Shown here: positions 34,131-44,535 of the stretch, in pieces
How positions within the stretch are numbered: position 1 is the first letter of the stretch
Layout of the letters: each line of letters begins with the position of its first letter
NCBI RefSeq assembly: GCF_954871325.1
Contig: NC_088775.1
Span: 70,409,561 to 70,473,560, forward strand
From: Gordionus sp. m RMFG-2023
Taxonomy: Eukaryota > Nematomorpha > Gordioida > Chordodea > Parachordodidae
Reading direction: 5' to 3'
Length of the DNA: 64,000 nt
Made by a program: the position numbers and the translations under genes
The notes under the pieces: generated by a model
The model's input: only the letters and a program-made list of their open reading frames with translations
Databases searched by the model: none
Told to the model about the DNA's origin: nothing

Positions 34131-36478
34131 ATTACTAGTAGATAGCCCGTCTAAAATGACGGGGAATGAAAATTTTCTTCTTACTTTTATGTATGTTACC
34201 TGTTATTTGAAAATAATATCCAGTTTTTCTTCTTACCCCCTCATCCCTTCAGGTTAGGTTTAATCCTTTAAAACTCAGTGCTATGGTTTGAGTAAAAATA
34301 AATTTAAAGCATTTACTTGATAATACCAATATTATTTGTTAAATATTACTGATTACTTATACCTAATATTTAATATTAAAAAAAATTCCCAGGCAAAGTC
34401 CAAAGCCATATTAATTATGAAAAATTCTTCCAAGCCCAATGAAAGATCATAAAAATTTTGATAGTTAAGAACTGAAATAAAATATTTAAATAATCATAAT
34501 GAATTTAAAAATACAATCAAAATTCAGATTTTAATGGGCTTGATTTTTTGATCAGGTCAAGCCCAGGTTTGCAAAAAAATTTGTTTTGGGCCAATGTCTG
34601 ACCTATAATTAATAATAAAAATTCTCAAGCGTTCAATCTCATAATAATTTTGAAAAATTTTCCCCAAGCCCAGCTCAATATAATTTATAAATATATTTTT
34701 CAAGACCAGCCCAACCCATAATAATATTATAAAAAAATTTTCTGAAACCTGGCCAACCGATAGTAATTTAAATTTTTTTTCCAAGCCTGGAGATAGGTAA
34801 ATCTCTAAAAACCATATCTATTTTTTAATCTATTTTAACCCAGCTCACCCCAACCAAGACCAACATTAAGACTAAGAGTGAATACTATTTTTTTGAATAA
34901 AAATATATTTAAATTAGATTTTACCTGAGGGCCATATAAATATTCTGTGTTAAATATTACACCTATGCCTAATATTAAAAAAATTCCCAAGCCAGGTCCT
35001 CGCACTTGGTTTTCTCAAACCCGCAAAAGACCATAATAATTTTGATAGTTGAGGAATAAAATATATAAAAAGTCACAAATCATTTAAAAATACAATCAGA
35101 ATATGAAAGTTGCATGGGCCTTGGTTGATCAGGCCTTGCCATGTCTTCAAAAGAAATTTTCAGGCCAATTTCTAGCCCATATTTAAAATTAAAAATTTAC
35201 AGGAATCTTAGACTATAATAATTATGAAAAATGTTTCTCAAGCTATGTCCAAGTCCATATTAATGGTGAAAAATATTTCCCAAGCCCAGAAAAACCCAAA
35301 TAATTTATTTTGATCCAGAAAAATAGGCCTGATGTAAGGGGTTTATAAGAATTAAATCTGTCTAATTTCAAAATTATCATCAAATGAAAGGTAAATATCT
35401 GATTTACCTATGATTCTACTGGCTATGAAACTCATGAATACATATTAAAGTACCATTCTGAAAATATGTTCAACCTAATTTAAATTTTAAACAAACCAAA
35501 TGATTTATTACTTATTTACAAAATATAAAATTAAATTTAAGAAATTGTTAATAAATTACAATAGAAAAAATAAAAAGATATTCTAAGTTAAGAAATAATA
35601 GGAGGTGAACTTTAATCATAGTCAAATTATATATAAGTTAAACAAAAAAGTTATACATTTAATCAAAAATGTTATAATAAGTAATGAAAAATATACATTC
35701 TACAATTAAATTATGAAGTTATGAGAAAATAAACAAAACTATGGAATGCATGTAGAAAGGCCAATTTCTGAAAAGATAAGAGAGATGCAAATATTTACTT
35801 ATGCATAAAAATTACCTAATTAAGAGATATAAAGTTGTATAAAATTCAATGTGGAATGGATCCTTTTTAAGGGTTTTAACATAAAACTCTCAATCTGCAA
35901 GAATAAATTTTTAGATTTTAAAATACAAATGAATAAAAATTTATTTTAAAAGACTTTTTAATTGTACACATAAATTAAAATTACTAAATATATACTTTAT
36001 TAACATATTTTATAAAAATAATGGAAAATTTTAGAATAACCCTAAATAAATATAAATTTTTAAATAACACCTCAAAGATAGGAAAATTTCTGATTCATAA
36101 CTCATCAAATAAGAGAAAATTCTGATTCCCCATATAATGGTTTAAATTTTAAATTATACATAAATTCAAGAATTAAAAAAGTATTTAAATAAATCTCATA
36201 CTCTTTGAATCGTATCTATTTGATTAATTTTGTCAGATTAAGAAAAAAAAGTATTTTACCAGATTAAGAAAAAAAAATTTGCCGGGATTCGAACACAAGT
36301 CCAATAATCCATTTGTAAGCGAAGTTCTTGCCCGATTAGGCTACAGGGACATTTCTAAATTAACGATTTTTTGAATATATATTATAAAGTGGGACATGAA
36401 AAGTGGGACATGAAAACTGTGACATAAGAGCGTAACGCTATTTTTGAGACAAGGCTTTTATGTATATTATAGATATAT
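34131..36478. repeat. Family A, longest copy
   Basis: Begins ACTAGTAGATAGCCCGTC with the hairpin CCCGTC-TAAAAT-GACGGG and runs through CCAAGCCCAG motifs, matching 21041-22190 and then 28249-29020. It continues past those copies through a tRNA-like segment (36284-36355) to about 36478. No protein frame. About 2.35 kb. Non-autonomous; superfamily unknown. Confidence 0.65.
36284..36355 (-). repeat. tRNA-derived SINE-like head
   Basis: On the minus strand GTCCCTGTAGCCTAATCGGG carries an A-box-like TAGCCTAATCGG, and about 40 bases on TGTTCGAATCCCGGC carries a B box (GTTCGAATCCC). The spacing and the closing CCGGC fit a decayed tRNA. I see no clean anticodon arm, so a tRNA-derived internal pol III promoter, as in SINEs, is more likely than a working tRNA gene. 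Confidence 0.5.
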
Positions 36479-36538
36479 AGATTAGATATGAAGAAAGAAG
36501 AGATTATTTTTAAGATGAATACTTTAAATTATGGAAAT

Positions 36539-36848
36539 TGTAGAGTAACATGTAAATGGTGCAGGTAAATAAAAAATATATTTTATTAACTTTATTATAT
36601 ATATTAATACTATTTTTTCCATTTCACACTTCTATTATATACATTTTTTATAAGTCCAAATTAGAATATAACAAGTCATACAATTAGAAATTTTTAAACA
36701 TAATTATACATGTTTTTTAGGTACTTTTTTACTATAAGCTCTTTTTAGAGCCATCGATATTTTAAAATTTACACTCATTTTTAATATATGACTTGTTATA
36801 TTAGATATATTTTATAATTGCATGTAAAATTTATAAAAATAAATATTA

Positions 36849-36880
<32 letters not shown>

Positions 36881-37054
36881 TTAGAATATAAACGAAATAC
36901 AAAAAAGTAAAATAATATAAAAAAAGTAAGGTTACGCCGTTTATAAAATAAAATTAGATTATAACACATAATAAAAATCAAATAATAAAAATTAGATTAT
37001 AACAAAAAATAAAATTTATATTGTAATAAATAATAAAATTAGAATAATGCAACA
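36539..37054 (-). repeat. Gypsy-1 3' LTR, carrying a SINE-like insertion
   Basis: 516 bp; without the insertion at 36672-36880 and its target duplication it aligns throughout with the 298-bp 5' LTR. Confidence 0.9.
36672..36880. mobile_element. Poly(A)-tailed short insertion (SINE-like or processed RNA copy)
   Basis: Sits within the 3' LTR and is absent from the 5' LTR. It is flanked by direct repeats TTAGAATATAA (36661-36671 and 36881-36891) and ends in a run of about 26 A. These are the marks of LINE-type target-primed insertion. The body has inverted ACAAGTCATA and TATGACTTGT. No tRNA-like boxes are evident, so the source RNA is unknown. Confidence 0.75.
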
Positions 37055-37474
37055 TTCTCCCTCTTCTGATAATTTCATCGGAGAAGTCATAGAGAGTTTG
37101 TTGTCCAAGTGGTTTATCGTTTTGGTAATCAAGTTGTATCACAAATCATCATAACGTTGGCTTGTCCCAATCGTTGGTTTGAACAATTCGATTTTGCACG
37201 TTGGTTTGTTTAATCACAAGCTTGATATCCATATCGTAAATTGTCTCCATTAATCATAGCTTGTTTGATAGTGCTCAATTGTTATTATCATTTTTCCGAA
37301 ATTGTTATTATCATAAATAAGTTGCGAATAAGAAATAATAGTTTATCATAAGAATAAATGAAGAATGATAAATCAATAAGATTGTTATATTTTTAGCGTT
37401 TTAATTTCTTGCGTTTTAATATAAGCGTTTTAATATTTAATTTACTTTATACAATTTAATATTTATTTTATATT
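37055..37474 (-). other. Gypsy-1 3' internal noncoding region
   Basis: Polypurine tract followed by sequence shared with 11012-11460 (AGTCATAGAGAGTTTGTTG, GGCTTGTCC, GCGTTTTAAT). Not coding here. Confidence 0.6.
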
Positions 37475-40400
37475 TTAAGTTACATAGTCTTTTAAATAAG
37501 CAGGTTTTTTTTTTATTCGCACAGGTCTAGAGATAAATGTTATATCTTTATTATCAGTAATTTTTATATTTTTGTCCATACTTCCCTCCTTAAAAGAATT
37601 CTTAGAGTCATAGTTAATAATTGTGTTAAAACAGTTTCTAATTCTTATTTGATCTAAATGTCTCCTCAAAATACCTTTCTCAGTCTTAATTTGGAACATC
37701 ATATCACTTTCTTTATGTGTGATTATACCTTTGCACCATTTATCATCACCTTGTACTTTATACCAAACAAAATCTCCTACGTTAAAAGTTCTATTTCGTG
37801 GTAAAGTAACGTTTATTTTATTCTCCTTCTCCTCCATCGGCTTTAATAAGTCCCATTTAATTCTAATATCTCGATTAAACATTCTCTGTGATGGTGTAAC
37901 TCCCGTAGTATCATTACGCGTATTTCTGTAATTAAATAAAAATTTGCTAAGTGCGATATCTGGGTCTATTTTAATATTCCTTTTCATATGTGTTTTGAAC
38001 GTTCTAACCATGCGTTCAACCTGGCCATTGGATTGCTGGTGATAAGCAGATGTAAGCACATGTTTAATACCAAAGTTGTTGCAAAATTTTTCAAAATCGT
38101 TACTCGTAAAGTTAGTGCCGTTATCAGTAACTATAGTTTCAGGTATTCCATATAGCGAAATAGTTTTAAAGATTTCTTTTAAAGTAACATCAGTCGTAAT
38201 ATTTTTAACAGGAATAATAATTGGAAATTTGCTGTAGGCATCGACTATTATCAACCAATTTTTTGTGAAAAACGGACCCGCATAATCTATATGTATCCAT
38301 TCAAACGGTTTGGTTGCCGAAACCCATGGTTTTTGTATCTTTATAGGATTATCGTGATATATATTACAATCGTCACAACTTTTCACTTCCATAACGATAT
38401 CATTATTTATGCCAGGCCACCACATGTAATCTTTGGCTAAGGATTTGATTTTTCCTGCTCCCAAGTGACCTTCATGTAATGACTGTAGTATAGTTTTTCT
38501 CATAGAAGACGGAATTATGATTTTATTGCTTTTGTAAAGACAATCCTTAATTATACTTAATTCCAATTCAATGTTTTTATAAATATTATTCATTATTGGT
38601 CTGTTGTTATTAATATCATTTATGACTTGTTTTAATTCCATATCTTTCAAAGTTTCATCACGAATTTGATCAAAGTTAATAGGTAAGTCCTCATATTCAT
38701 TTATAATGGTTACATTTTCAATAGTTTCATCACGACATTCTTGTGGTAATCTCGAAAGGCAATCAGGAACAACATTATATTTACCGGCTTTATACTTTAT
38801 ATTAAAATCATATCCCCCTAATGTAATATTCCACTTCTGGAGTCTTAACGACATAGTGCTATTATCCTTAAGACCCTTGGTGAAGATGTGAACTAGAGGC
38901 TTATGGTCACTAATAATTGTAAATTTTGTGCCGATTAAATATTCCTGAAATCTCTTTATAGCGAACATTATAGCGAGAGCCTCACGCTCAATATTGGTAT
39001 AATTCATTTCAGATTTTAATAAAGTTCTCGACGCAAAAGCTATAGGTTTTTCTTTACCATCTTTTTCAATATGAAATAGTACAGCTCCTAAACCACATTT
39101 TGATGCGTCAGTGGCTATCCCTATAGGTAATTCAGGGTTAAAATATGTCAAAGCAGGTGGAAGACTAATTAACTTCTTTAGATCATTAAAACTTTTAGAG
39201 TGTTCTAGGTTCCAAGCCCATTTTTCTTTGTTGACAATCTTATAAAGAGGATCGGCAATTTCCGCAAAATTGTTCAAAAATTTTCTATAGTAGCCAGCCA
39301 TTCCCAGAAATGTTGATAATTCAGCAGCTGATTTTGGTTCTGGCATATTAATTATTGCTTCAATTTTGTCGTGATTAGCATGAATCCCCTTAGCGTCAAT
39401 ATCATGACCCAGGAACCTCACTTTGTTTTTAAAGAACACACTTTTATTAAAGTTAGGTATTAGCCCAAACGATGATATTCTATCAAACACTTTTTTTATG
39501 TTGTTTAGGTGGGCTTCATCGTTTTTTACAGTTATAAGTAAATCATCAATATAAAATATAACGTCATCCATGTCACCGAAGATTTGATCCATAATCTGTT
39601 GAAAAATTGCAGATGAGGTCTTAAGCCCAAAAGGAAGTCTAGTAAATTGGTAATATCCCTTATGCGTAGATATGGTTAAAATATTTCTGCAACTTTTATC
39701 TATTGGAATCTGTAAGAAAGCATTTTTAAAGTCAATCTTCGTAAAATTCTTTCCTTCCGAAAGTTTAGCAATTAGATCATTAATTCGTGGTAGAGGGTAT
39801 CTAAAGTCTTCTAGAGCTGGGTTTACAGTATCCTTAAAATCAGCGCAAAGCCTAATGCTCCCATCTTCTTTGTAGACAGCGGTAACAGGACTTGCCCATC
39901 GGACATCATTCACCGGCTCAATAATTTTATCATGCATCCATTTTTTGAGTTCATTACTAACAAGATCAATTTTTGAATAAGGGATACGTCTAGGCGGTAT
40001 AATTTTAGGTTGGGCATCACTTCTTAAATGTAACTTGACACTTGCTTTGTTGATTGGCCCATTAGTTAATTTCGATTCACACTCTTTAATCAATTTTTTT
40101 ATTTCATCTTCATAATTAGTGTCAATATTTGCTATAAATTTATTTAAAATATTTTTGAAAGCATTGATCCACGTACGTCCCAACAAGGCATTTTTACTTG
40201 ATTCAACCACTACCGCTTGTAAATATTTGGAAATACCATCATAAGTCACTTTAACTTGAGTAGTTCCTATGATTTTGATTAAATTCCCATCATAAGCAGT
40301 GAGTTGTAGCTCGGATTTCTTAAGATCTCTAATACCAAGATTTTTAGCCAGACCATGAGGTATAATAGTGTATTTGGATCCAGTGTCCACTTGCATACAA

Positions 40401-41572
40401 GTAACAATGTCGTTCACTTTTAAAGTAGTCATAAAAGCGTTATCTTTGTCATTAATCATATCGCCAGATAAATTGTTGACATTAAAATCATTATCATCTT
40501 TGTTCTTTGTAGAGTCGCCTTTTTCTTCAATAATTTCTTCAATATTCATGTTGTAATCATTATTGTATTGTATTTGCTTTCTATTATTTTCGTCGCCACT
40601 TCTATAATTATTTGAGTTGATGTATAATTGTATTTGCTTTCTCTGATTATTATCATTACCTCTATAATTATTTGAGTTGTTGTTATATTGTATTTGCTTT
40701 CTCTGATTATTATCATTACCTCTATAATTATTTGAAATGTTGTAATAAGATTGGTAATTGTTACGATTTCCGTCACCGTATTGGATTTGTTTTCTTTGAT
40801 TATTATCATACCATGTATTATTTCTACCATAATTCGATTGATTATTATTATTATAGCGATAATTGTTATAGTTATAATTGTTATAATTATCGTGGTATCG
40901 CGAATTATTATTACCATAATTGTATCTAAAATTATTATTGTAATTCCCATTTCTATATCTATTATCATAATTATTTCTAAGATTATTTCTAAAATTATTA
41001 TCATTTCTACTGCAAAAATTTTTATCTTTATCGGACTTTTTATCATTATTTATATAACTTATATCATTATCCTCAGACTTAATATTACTAGAGTCCAATT
41101 TCACCCCTAATTCCACCATCTGATTCAATGTAAGGTCAAAATTTTTGGAGAATTTGTATTTAATCTTATCGTTTAAGGTAGATGTCCGTAATTTCTCTTT
41201 TAATCTACTATTGTCCAAAAATTTACATTTCTTATGAAGTTTCGATACTCTAATGTACCACAGCATAAAACTCTCTGATGAGTTTTGTTGAAGAAGATTA
41301 AATTTATTAATTAAAGTATTTAAATTTAGCGCTGGTAAAAGATAGGTTAACTTTTTAATCACAATTTTAAGATCTAAAATATCGGTATCAGAACAAATTG
41401 CCTTAATGTCGTCAAAAACTTCGTCTGATAAATTATTAAGCAAAGTATTAATTTTAATAGAGTCCGATAATGTACTGGTCGAAAAGTAATTTAATATTCT
41501 GTCTAAATAAATTTCAGTAAGAGGACCCACTAACTTAGGGATCTTATGTGTAAATTCTTGTTTAATTTCCAT
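37475..41572 (-). CDS. Gypsy-1 Gag-Pol polyprotein
   Basis: Single 1365-codon frame. Residues about 1-170 look like a Gag capsid-type helical region (MEIKQEFTHKIPKLVGPLTE...). About 175-350 is an Asn/Tyr/Arg-rich stretch with four repeats of the type NNYRGNDNNQRKQIQ, in place of CCHC knuckles. The retropepsin has MQVDTGSKYTIIP (about 400). Reverse transcriptase follows, with KIIEPVNDVRWASPVTAVYK, TKIDFKNAFLQI and FYIDDLLI. RNase H has IATDASKCGLGAVL and ISDHKPLVHIF. Integrase has an HHCC head, the WIHIDYAGPF and TDNGTNFTSNDF motifs and HQQSNGQVERMVRTFK. A short tail of about 100 residues ends in YLKDYVT. Gag and Pol are fused in one frame, so no frameshift signal is needed. The order IN-last places it in Ty3/Gypsy. 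Confidence 0.95.
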   Translation of the reverse strand: MEIKQEFTHKIPKLVGPLTEIYLDRILNYFSTSTLSDSIKINTLLNNLSDEVFDDIKAICSDTDILDLKIVIKKLTYLLPALNLNTLINKFNLLQQNSSESFMLWYIRVSKLHKKCKFLDNSRLKEKLRTSTLNDKIKYKFSKNFDLTLNQMVELGVKLDSSNIKSEDNDISYINNDKKSDKDKNFCSRNDNNFRNNLRNNYDNRYRNGNYNNNFRYNYGNNNSRYHDNYNNYNYNNYRYNNNNQSNYGRNNTWYDNNQRKQIQYGDGNRNNYQSYYNISNNYRGNDNNQRKQIQYNNNSNNYRGNDNNQRKQIQLYINSNNYRSGDENNRKQIQYNNDYNMNIEEIIEEKGDSTKNKDDNDFNVNNLSGDMINDKDNAFMTTLKVNDIVTCMQVDTGSKYTIIPHGLAKNLGIRDLKKSELQLTAYDGNLIKIIGTTQVKVTYDGISKYLQAVVVESSKNALLGRTWINAFKNILNKFIANIDTNYEDEIKKLIKECESKLTNGPINKASVKLHLRSDAQPKIIPPRRIPYSKIDLVSNELKKWMHDKIIEPVNDVRWASPVTAVYKEDGSIRLCADFKDTVNPALEDFRYPLPRINDLIAKLSEGKNFTKIDFKNAFLQIPIDKSCRNILTISTHKGYYQFTRLPFGLKTSSAIFQQIMDQIFGDMDDVIFYIDDLLITVKNDEAHLNNIKKVFDRISSFGLIPNFNKSVFFKNKVRFLGHDIDAKGIHANHDKIEAIINMPEPKSAAELSTFLGMAGYYRKFLNNFAEIADPLYKIVNKEKWAWNLEHSKSFNDLKKLISLPPALTYFNPELPIGIATDASKCGLGAVLFHIEKDGKEKPIAFASRTLLKSEMNYTNIEREALAIMFAIKRFQEYLIGTKFTIISDHKPLVHIFTKGLKDNSTMSLRLQKWNITLGGYDFNIKYKAGKYNVVPDCLSRLPQECRDETIENVTIINEYEDLPINFDQIRDETLKDMELKQVINDINNNRPIMNNIYKNIELELSIIKDCLYKSNKIIIPSSMRKTILQSLHEGHLGAGKIKSLAKDYMWWPGINNDIVMEVKSCDDCNIYHDNPIKIQKPWVSATKPFEWIHIDYAGPFFTKNWLIIVDAYSKFPIIIPVKNITTDVTLKEIFKTISLYGIPETIVTDNGTNFTSNDFEKFCNNFGIKHVLTSAYHQQSNGQVERMVRTFKTHMKRNIKIDPDIALSKFLFNYRNTRNDTTGVTPSQRMFNRDIRIKWDLLKPMEEKENKINVTLPRNRTFNVGDFVWYKVQGDDKWCKGIITHKESDMMFQIKTEKGILRRHLDQIRIRNCFNTIINYDSKNSFKEGSMDKNIKITDNKDITFISRPVRIKKKPAYLKDYVT

Positions 41573-41647
41573 ATTTAATTAATAAGACACATAAATAAGC
41601 AAATATAACATTTATTATTTTATTAATTCAAGTTTTGGTATAACTAT

Positions 41648-41884
41648 TTATGTTTTAATGAATATACAAATTAATTCAATGAAATCACTATCGCCGTATA
41701 TATAGTGTTTCCCGTTTAATAATTCAAAGCAATTTATCATGTCTCTTAAATTCATAAATTCAAACAGTACATCCTCCGTACCGTTTATCCTAGAAAAGTT
41801 GACATCGCAATTATAAGTTAAATCAAATAAAATATCGTAGATGGAAATTTGATGGGGTACATTTAGTACTTTGAAGGCGAACAT
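41648..41884 (-). CDS. Gypsy-1 small upstream ORF, RRM-like pattern
   Basis: 78 codons between the primer site and Gag-Pol. The product MFAFKVLNVPHQISIYDILF... has the beta-alpha-beta-beta-alpha-beta order of an RNA-recognition motif: an RNP2-like FKVLNVP, a helix SIYDILFDL, an RNP1-like VLFEFMNLRDMINCFELLNGK resembling the GxxFVEF...ALxxLNGK end of RRMs, and a final strand. RNP1 aromatic residues are only partly kept. Ty3/Gypsy elements do not normally carry an RRM ahead of Gag. The fold call is inference from pattern. Confidence 0.35.
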   Translation of the reverse strand: MFAFKVLNVPHQISIYDILFDLTYNCDVNFSRINGTEDVLFEFMNLRDMINCFELLNGKHYIYGDSDFIELICIFIKT

Positions 41885-42057
41885 AATTGATGAAAATAAT
41901 TTTGAAATGACTTACCCTTTTTTTATCCATCTTATATAGAATTGTTTGTACCATTTTATAATTTTTTTTATTAACCATATTTACAAAGGGAAAAAAATTT
42001 TATTTTTAAAAAAAAATTTCCATGAGGCGAGTTTCTTTTGCCAAAACTGGAGCACCA

Positions 42058-42355
42058 TGTAGAGTAACATGTAAATGGTGCAGGTAAATAAAAAATATAT
42101 TTTATTAACTTTATTATATATATATTAATACTATTTTTCCCATTTCACACTTCTATTATATACATTTTTTATAAGTCCAAATTAGAATATAATCGAAATA
42201 CAAAAAAGTAAAATAATATAAAAAAAGTAAGGCTACGCCCTTTATAAAATAAAATTAGATTATAACACATAATAAAAATCAAATAATAAAAATTAGATTA
42301 TAACAAAAAATAAAATTTATATTGTAATAAATAATAAAATTAGAATAATGCAACA
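42058..42355 (-). repeat. Gypsy-1 5' LTR
   Basis: 298 bp, TGTAGAGTAAC...AATGCAACA on this strand, followed by the TSD GAAAT. Serves as promoter-bearing LTR for the minus-strand genes; no promoter motif could be identified with confidence. Confidence 0.9.
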
Positions 42356-42368
42356 GAAATGGAAGTCA

Positions 42369-43365
42369 TAATTTTTTTTAGGATAATGCTTAGTACGTAA
42401 ATATACACATATAAAACAAAAATTAAGATATTTTGATTTAAAACGCCAGCAATTCATTATTTAGTCATTGGGTGGGCTACGAGTCGGTTATCCGTCAAAT
42501 CACGATATTTTTAAATACTTTTTAGAATTATGTTTTACACGTATTTATAGACTTATAAAACGAAAATCAACATTTTTCAAATTATATTACTAATAAATTT
42601 GGTCAATCGAATATTTAGTAAGTGGTCGGTTTTGAGCTCGGCAATCGGTCAAATCAATTTATTTTCAAAAAATTTTTTAGGATAATGCTTAGCACGTAAA
42701 TATACAGATATAAAACAAAATTAAGAAATTTTGATTTAAAACGCCAGCAATTCATTATTTAGTCATTGGGTGGGCTACGAGTCGGTTATCCGCCAAATAG
42801 CGATTTTTAAAAATATTTTTGGGATTATGTTTTATACGTATTTATAGATATATAAAACGAAAATCAACATTTTTCAAATTATATTACTAGTAAATTTGGT
42901 CAATCGAATATTTAGTAAGTGGTCGGGTTTAAGCTCGGCAATCGGTCAAATCAAATTATTTTCAAAAAATTTTTTTAGGATAATGCTTAGTACGTAAATA
43001 TACACATATAAAACAAAAATTAAGATATTTTGATTTAAAATGCCAGCAATTCAGTATTTAGTCATTGGGTCGGTTACGAGTCGGTTATCCGCCAAATAGC
43101 GATATTTTAAAAATATTTTTAGGGATTATGTTTTATACGTATTTATAGATATATAAAACGAAAATCAACATTTTTCAAATTATATTACTAGTAAATTTGG
43201 TCAATCGAATATTTAGTAAGTGGTCGGTTTTAAGCTCGGCAATCGGTCAAATCAAATTATTTTCAAAAATTTTTTTAGGATAATGCTTAGTACGTAAATA
43301 TACACATATAAAATAAAAATTAAGAGATTTTGATAAATAACGCCAGCAATATTTACTTTAGAGAA
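42369..43365. repeat. Satellite with a 299-bp dimeric unit
   Basis: GGATAATGCTTAG recurs at 42381, 42680, 42978 and 43278, period 298-300. Each unit consists of two diverged halves of about 150 bp (GGATAATGCTTAGTACGTAAATATA... and GGATTATGTTTTATACGTATTTATA...), both with GTCGGTTATCC/GGTCGGTTTT-type blocks and ...CAAATxxxGAT, so this is a small higher-order repeat. Confidence 0.85.
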
Positions 43366-43959
43366 TTTCCATTATTTTACTATTCTAAACCTACTCATAA
43401 ATTAAACATCAAAGAAACCTAAATTTTTTTTTTAATTTTTAGGTTTTTCATATGTATATATACCCAAATATAAAAAAAGCGCTATCCAATCATCATTCCG
43501 GTTTCCTAAAATGATACTTACATATTTACGCATATAACGCCCTCTTACGGATATATATTTGTTAATTTTTTAAATTGGAAAAAATTTATTTATGTTTTAA
43601 TAAGCTATGAAAATAATTCTTTTATAATAATATTAACTCAAAATAAAATTATATATTATATGATATTTAATCAGTATCCTTCATTTAATAGAAAAATAAT
43701 TTAAGTATATTTTAAAAAAAAGTTTAAAAATTTTTATTAAATAAAATATACATAATAAAATTTTGATTGATTTATTATTTATTGATTATGATTAATTGCT
43801 TTTTAGCAATTCAATTTAGCAAATCATTTTAGCAATTCAGTATTTAGTCATACCCTATTTTTATTGGATTTGTTGATAATTGAAATTTAAAATATAATCT
43901 TGAACAATTATTTATTATTTACCTAAAAATATTTAAGTGACATTTTGTGGAATAACTAA

Positions 43960-44325
43960 TGCCATTTTTAAAACATTGGCATCTCTAATGGTTGCAACTT
44001 TTTTTTAGTTCCAACCCATAATTTCTCGCCCCCCATTTGGATAATTTCGGCTTCAATATTTTTGGGGCATATATTTGATCTATCATTTTTATTTACTGGA
44101 TGGATCCCCAATGGAAAATTTTATTTTTGTAAACATTATCTTGCTTATTTATATTTATTAAATATGCAATAAACGATGGCAGTTTAGCTAAAATATTTTC
44201 GATGCTATTGCCTATTGAGTTTGTAGTATTTTTATCTTTCCATAATGTTGTGTTGCCAATTTTATATTTCGTTCTCTCTGAAAGAATATATTCAATATTG
44301 TAAAATGATTCAGACCCGCCCTCTA
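43960..44325 (-). pseudogene. Unrecognised coding relic in the centre of foldback 2
   Basis: Minus-strand translation from about 44325 is open for about 70 codons (FYNIEYILSERTKYKIG..., LAKLPSFIAYLINI) and then continues in another frame (SNICPKNIEAEIIQMGGEKL) to a stop near 43966. The residues and the absence of chance stops look protein-coding, and the two frames join near 44105. The satellite at 44326 cuts it off upstream, so it would be the C-terminal part of a larger protein. I do not recognise the family. It may belong to the foldback's parent transposon. Confidence 0.35.
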
Positions 44326-44535
44326 TGAGTGATTAATATTACAATAAAAAAATATTTCAATTACCTTTTATTTGATTCCCATAACAAAAAAATATTATTT
44401 CCCTCCCCCCTCCCCTCCATCCACCCTTCAGACAAAGTCATACCAATCAAAACAAATAATGAATACTTTCAATCAAAATATATTTAAATTAGCTTTTATT
44501 TAATACCCATATAGATATTTAATTTTAATAAAATA
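44326..44535. repeat. 240-bp satellite fragment, C-rich orientation
   Basis: CCCGCCCTCTATGAGTGATTA, AATTACCTTTTATTTGAT and a CCCTCCCCCC tract match the 29025-30690 satellite in reverse orientation. It is followed by TTGACCTCCAGTTGAATAGATC, which borders the satellite at 52010 and 55120 as well. Confidence 0.8.

Larger units (their letters stand above)
36539..42355 (-). mobile_element. Gypsy-1, whole-looking Ty3/Gypsy element
   Basis: LTRs at 36539-37054 (3', minus orientation) and 42058-42355 (5'), both TG...CA, with 5-bp TSD GAAAT at 36534-36538 and 42356-42360. A polypurine tract AGAAGAGGGAGAA (complement of 37055-37067) and a primer site TGGTGCTCCAGTTTTGG (complement of 42041-42057) are in place. 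One long Gag-Pol frame (37475-41572) and a small upstream frame (41648-41884) fill it. Apart from a 209-bp insertion in the 3' LTR the two LTRs differ at only a handful of positions, so it is young. It looks whole. Confidence 0.95.

Noticed and set aside
40546-41110. Long frames on both strands opposite or overlapping Gag-Pol of Gypsy-1
   Set aside because: Shadows of the A/T-rich Asn/Tyr repeat; only the minus Gag-Pol frame has domains.
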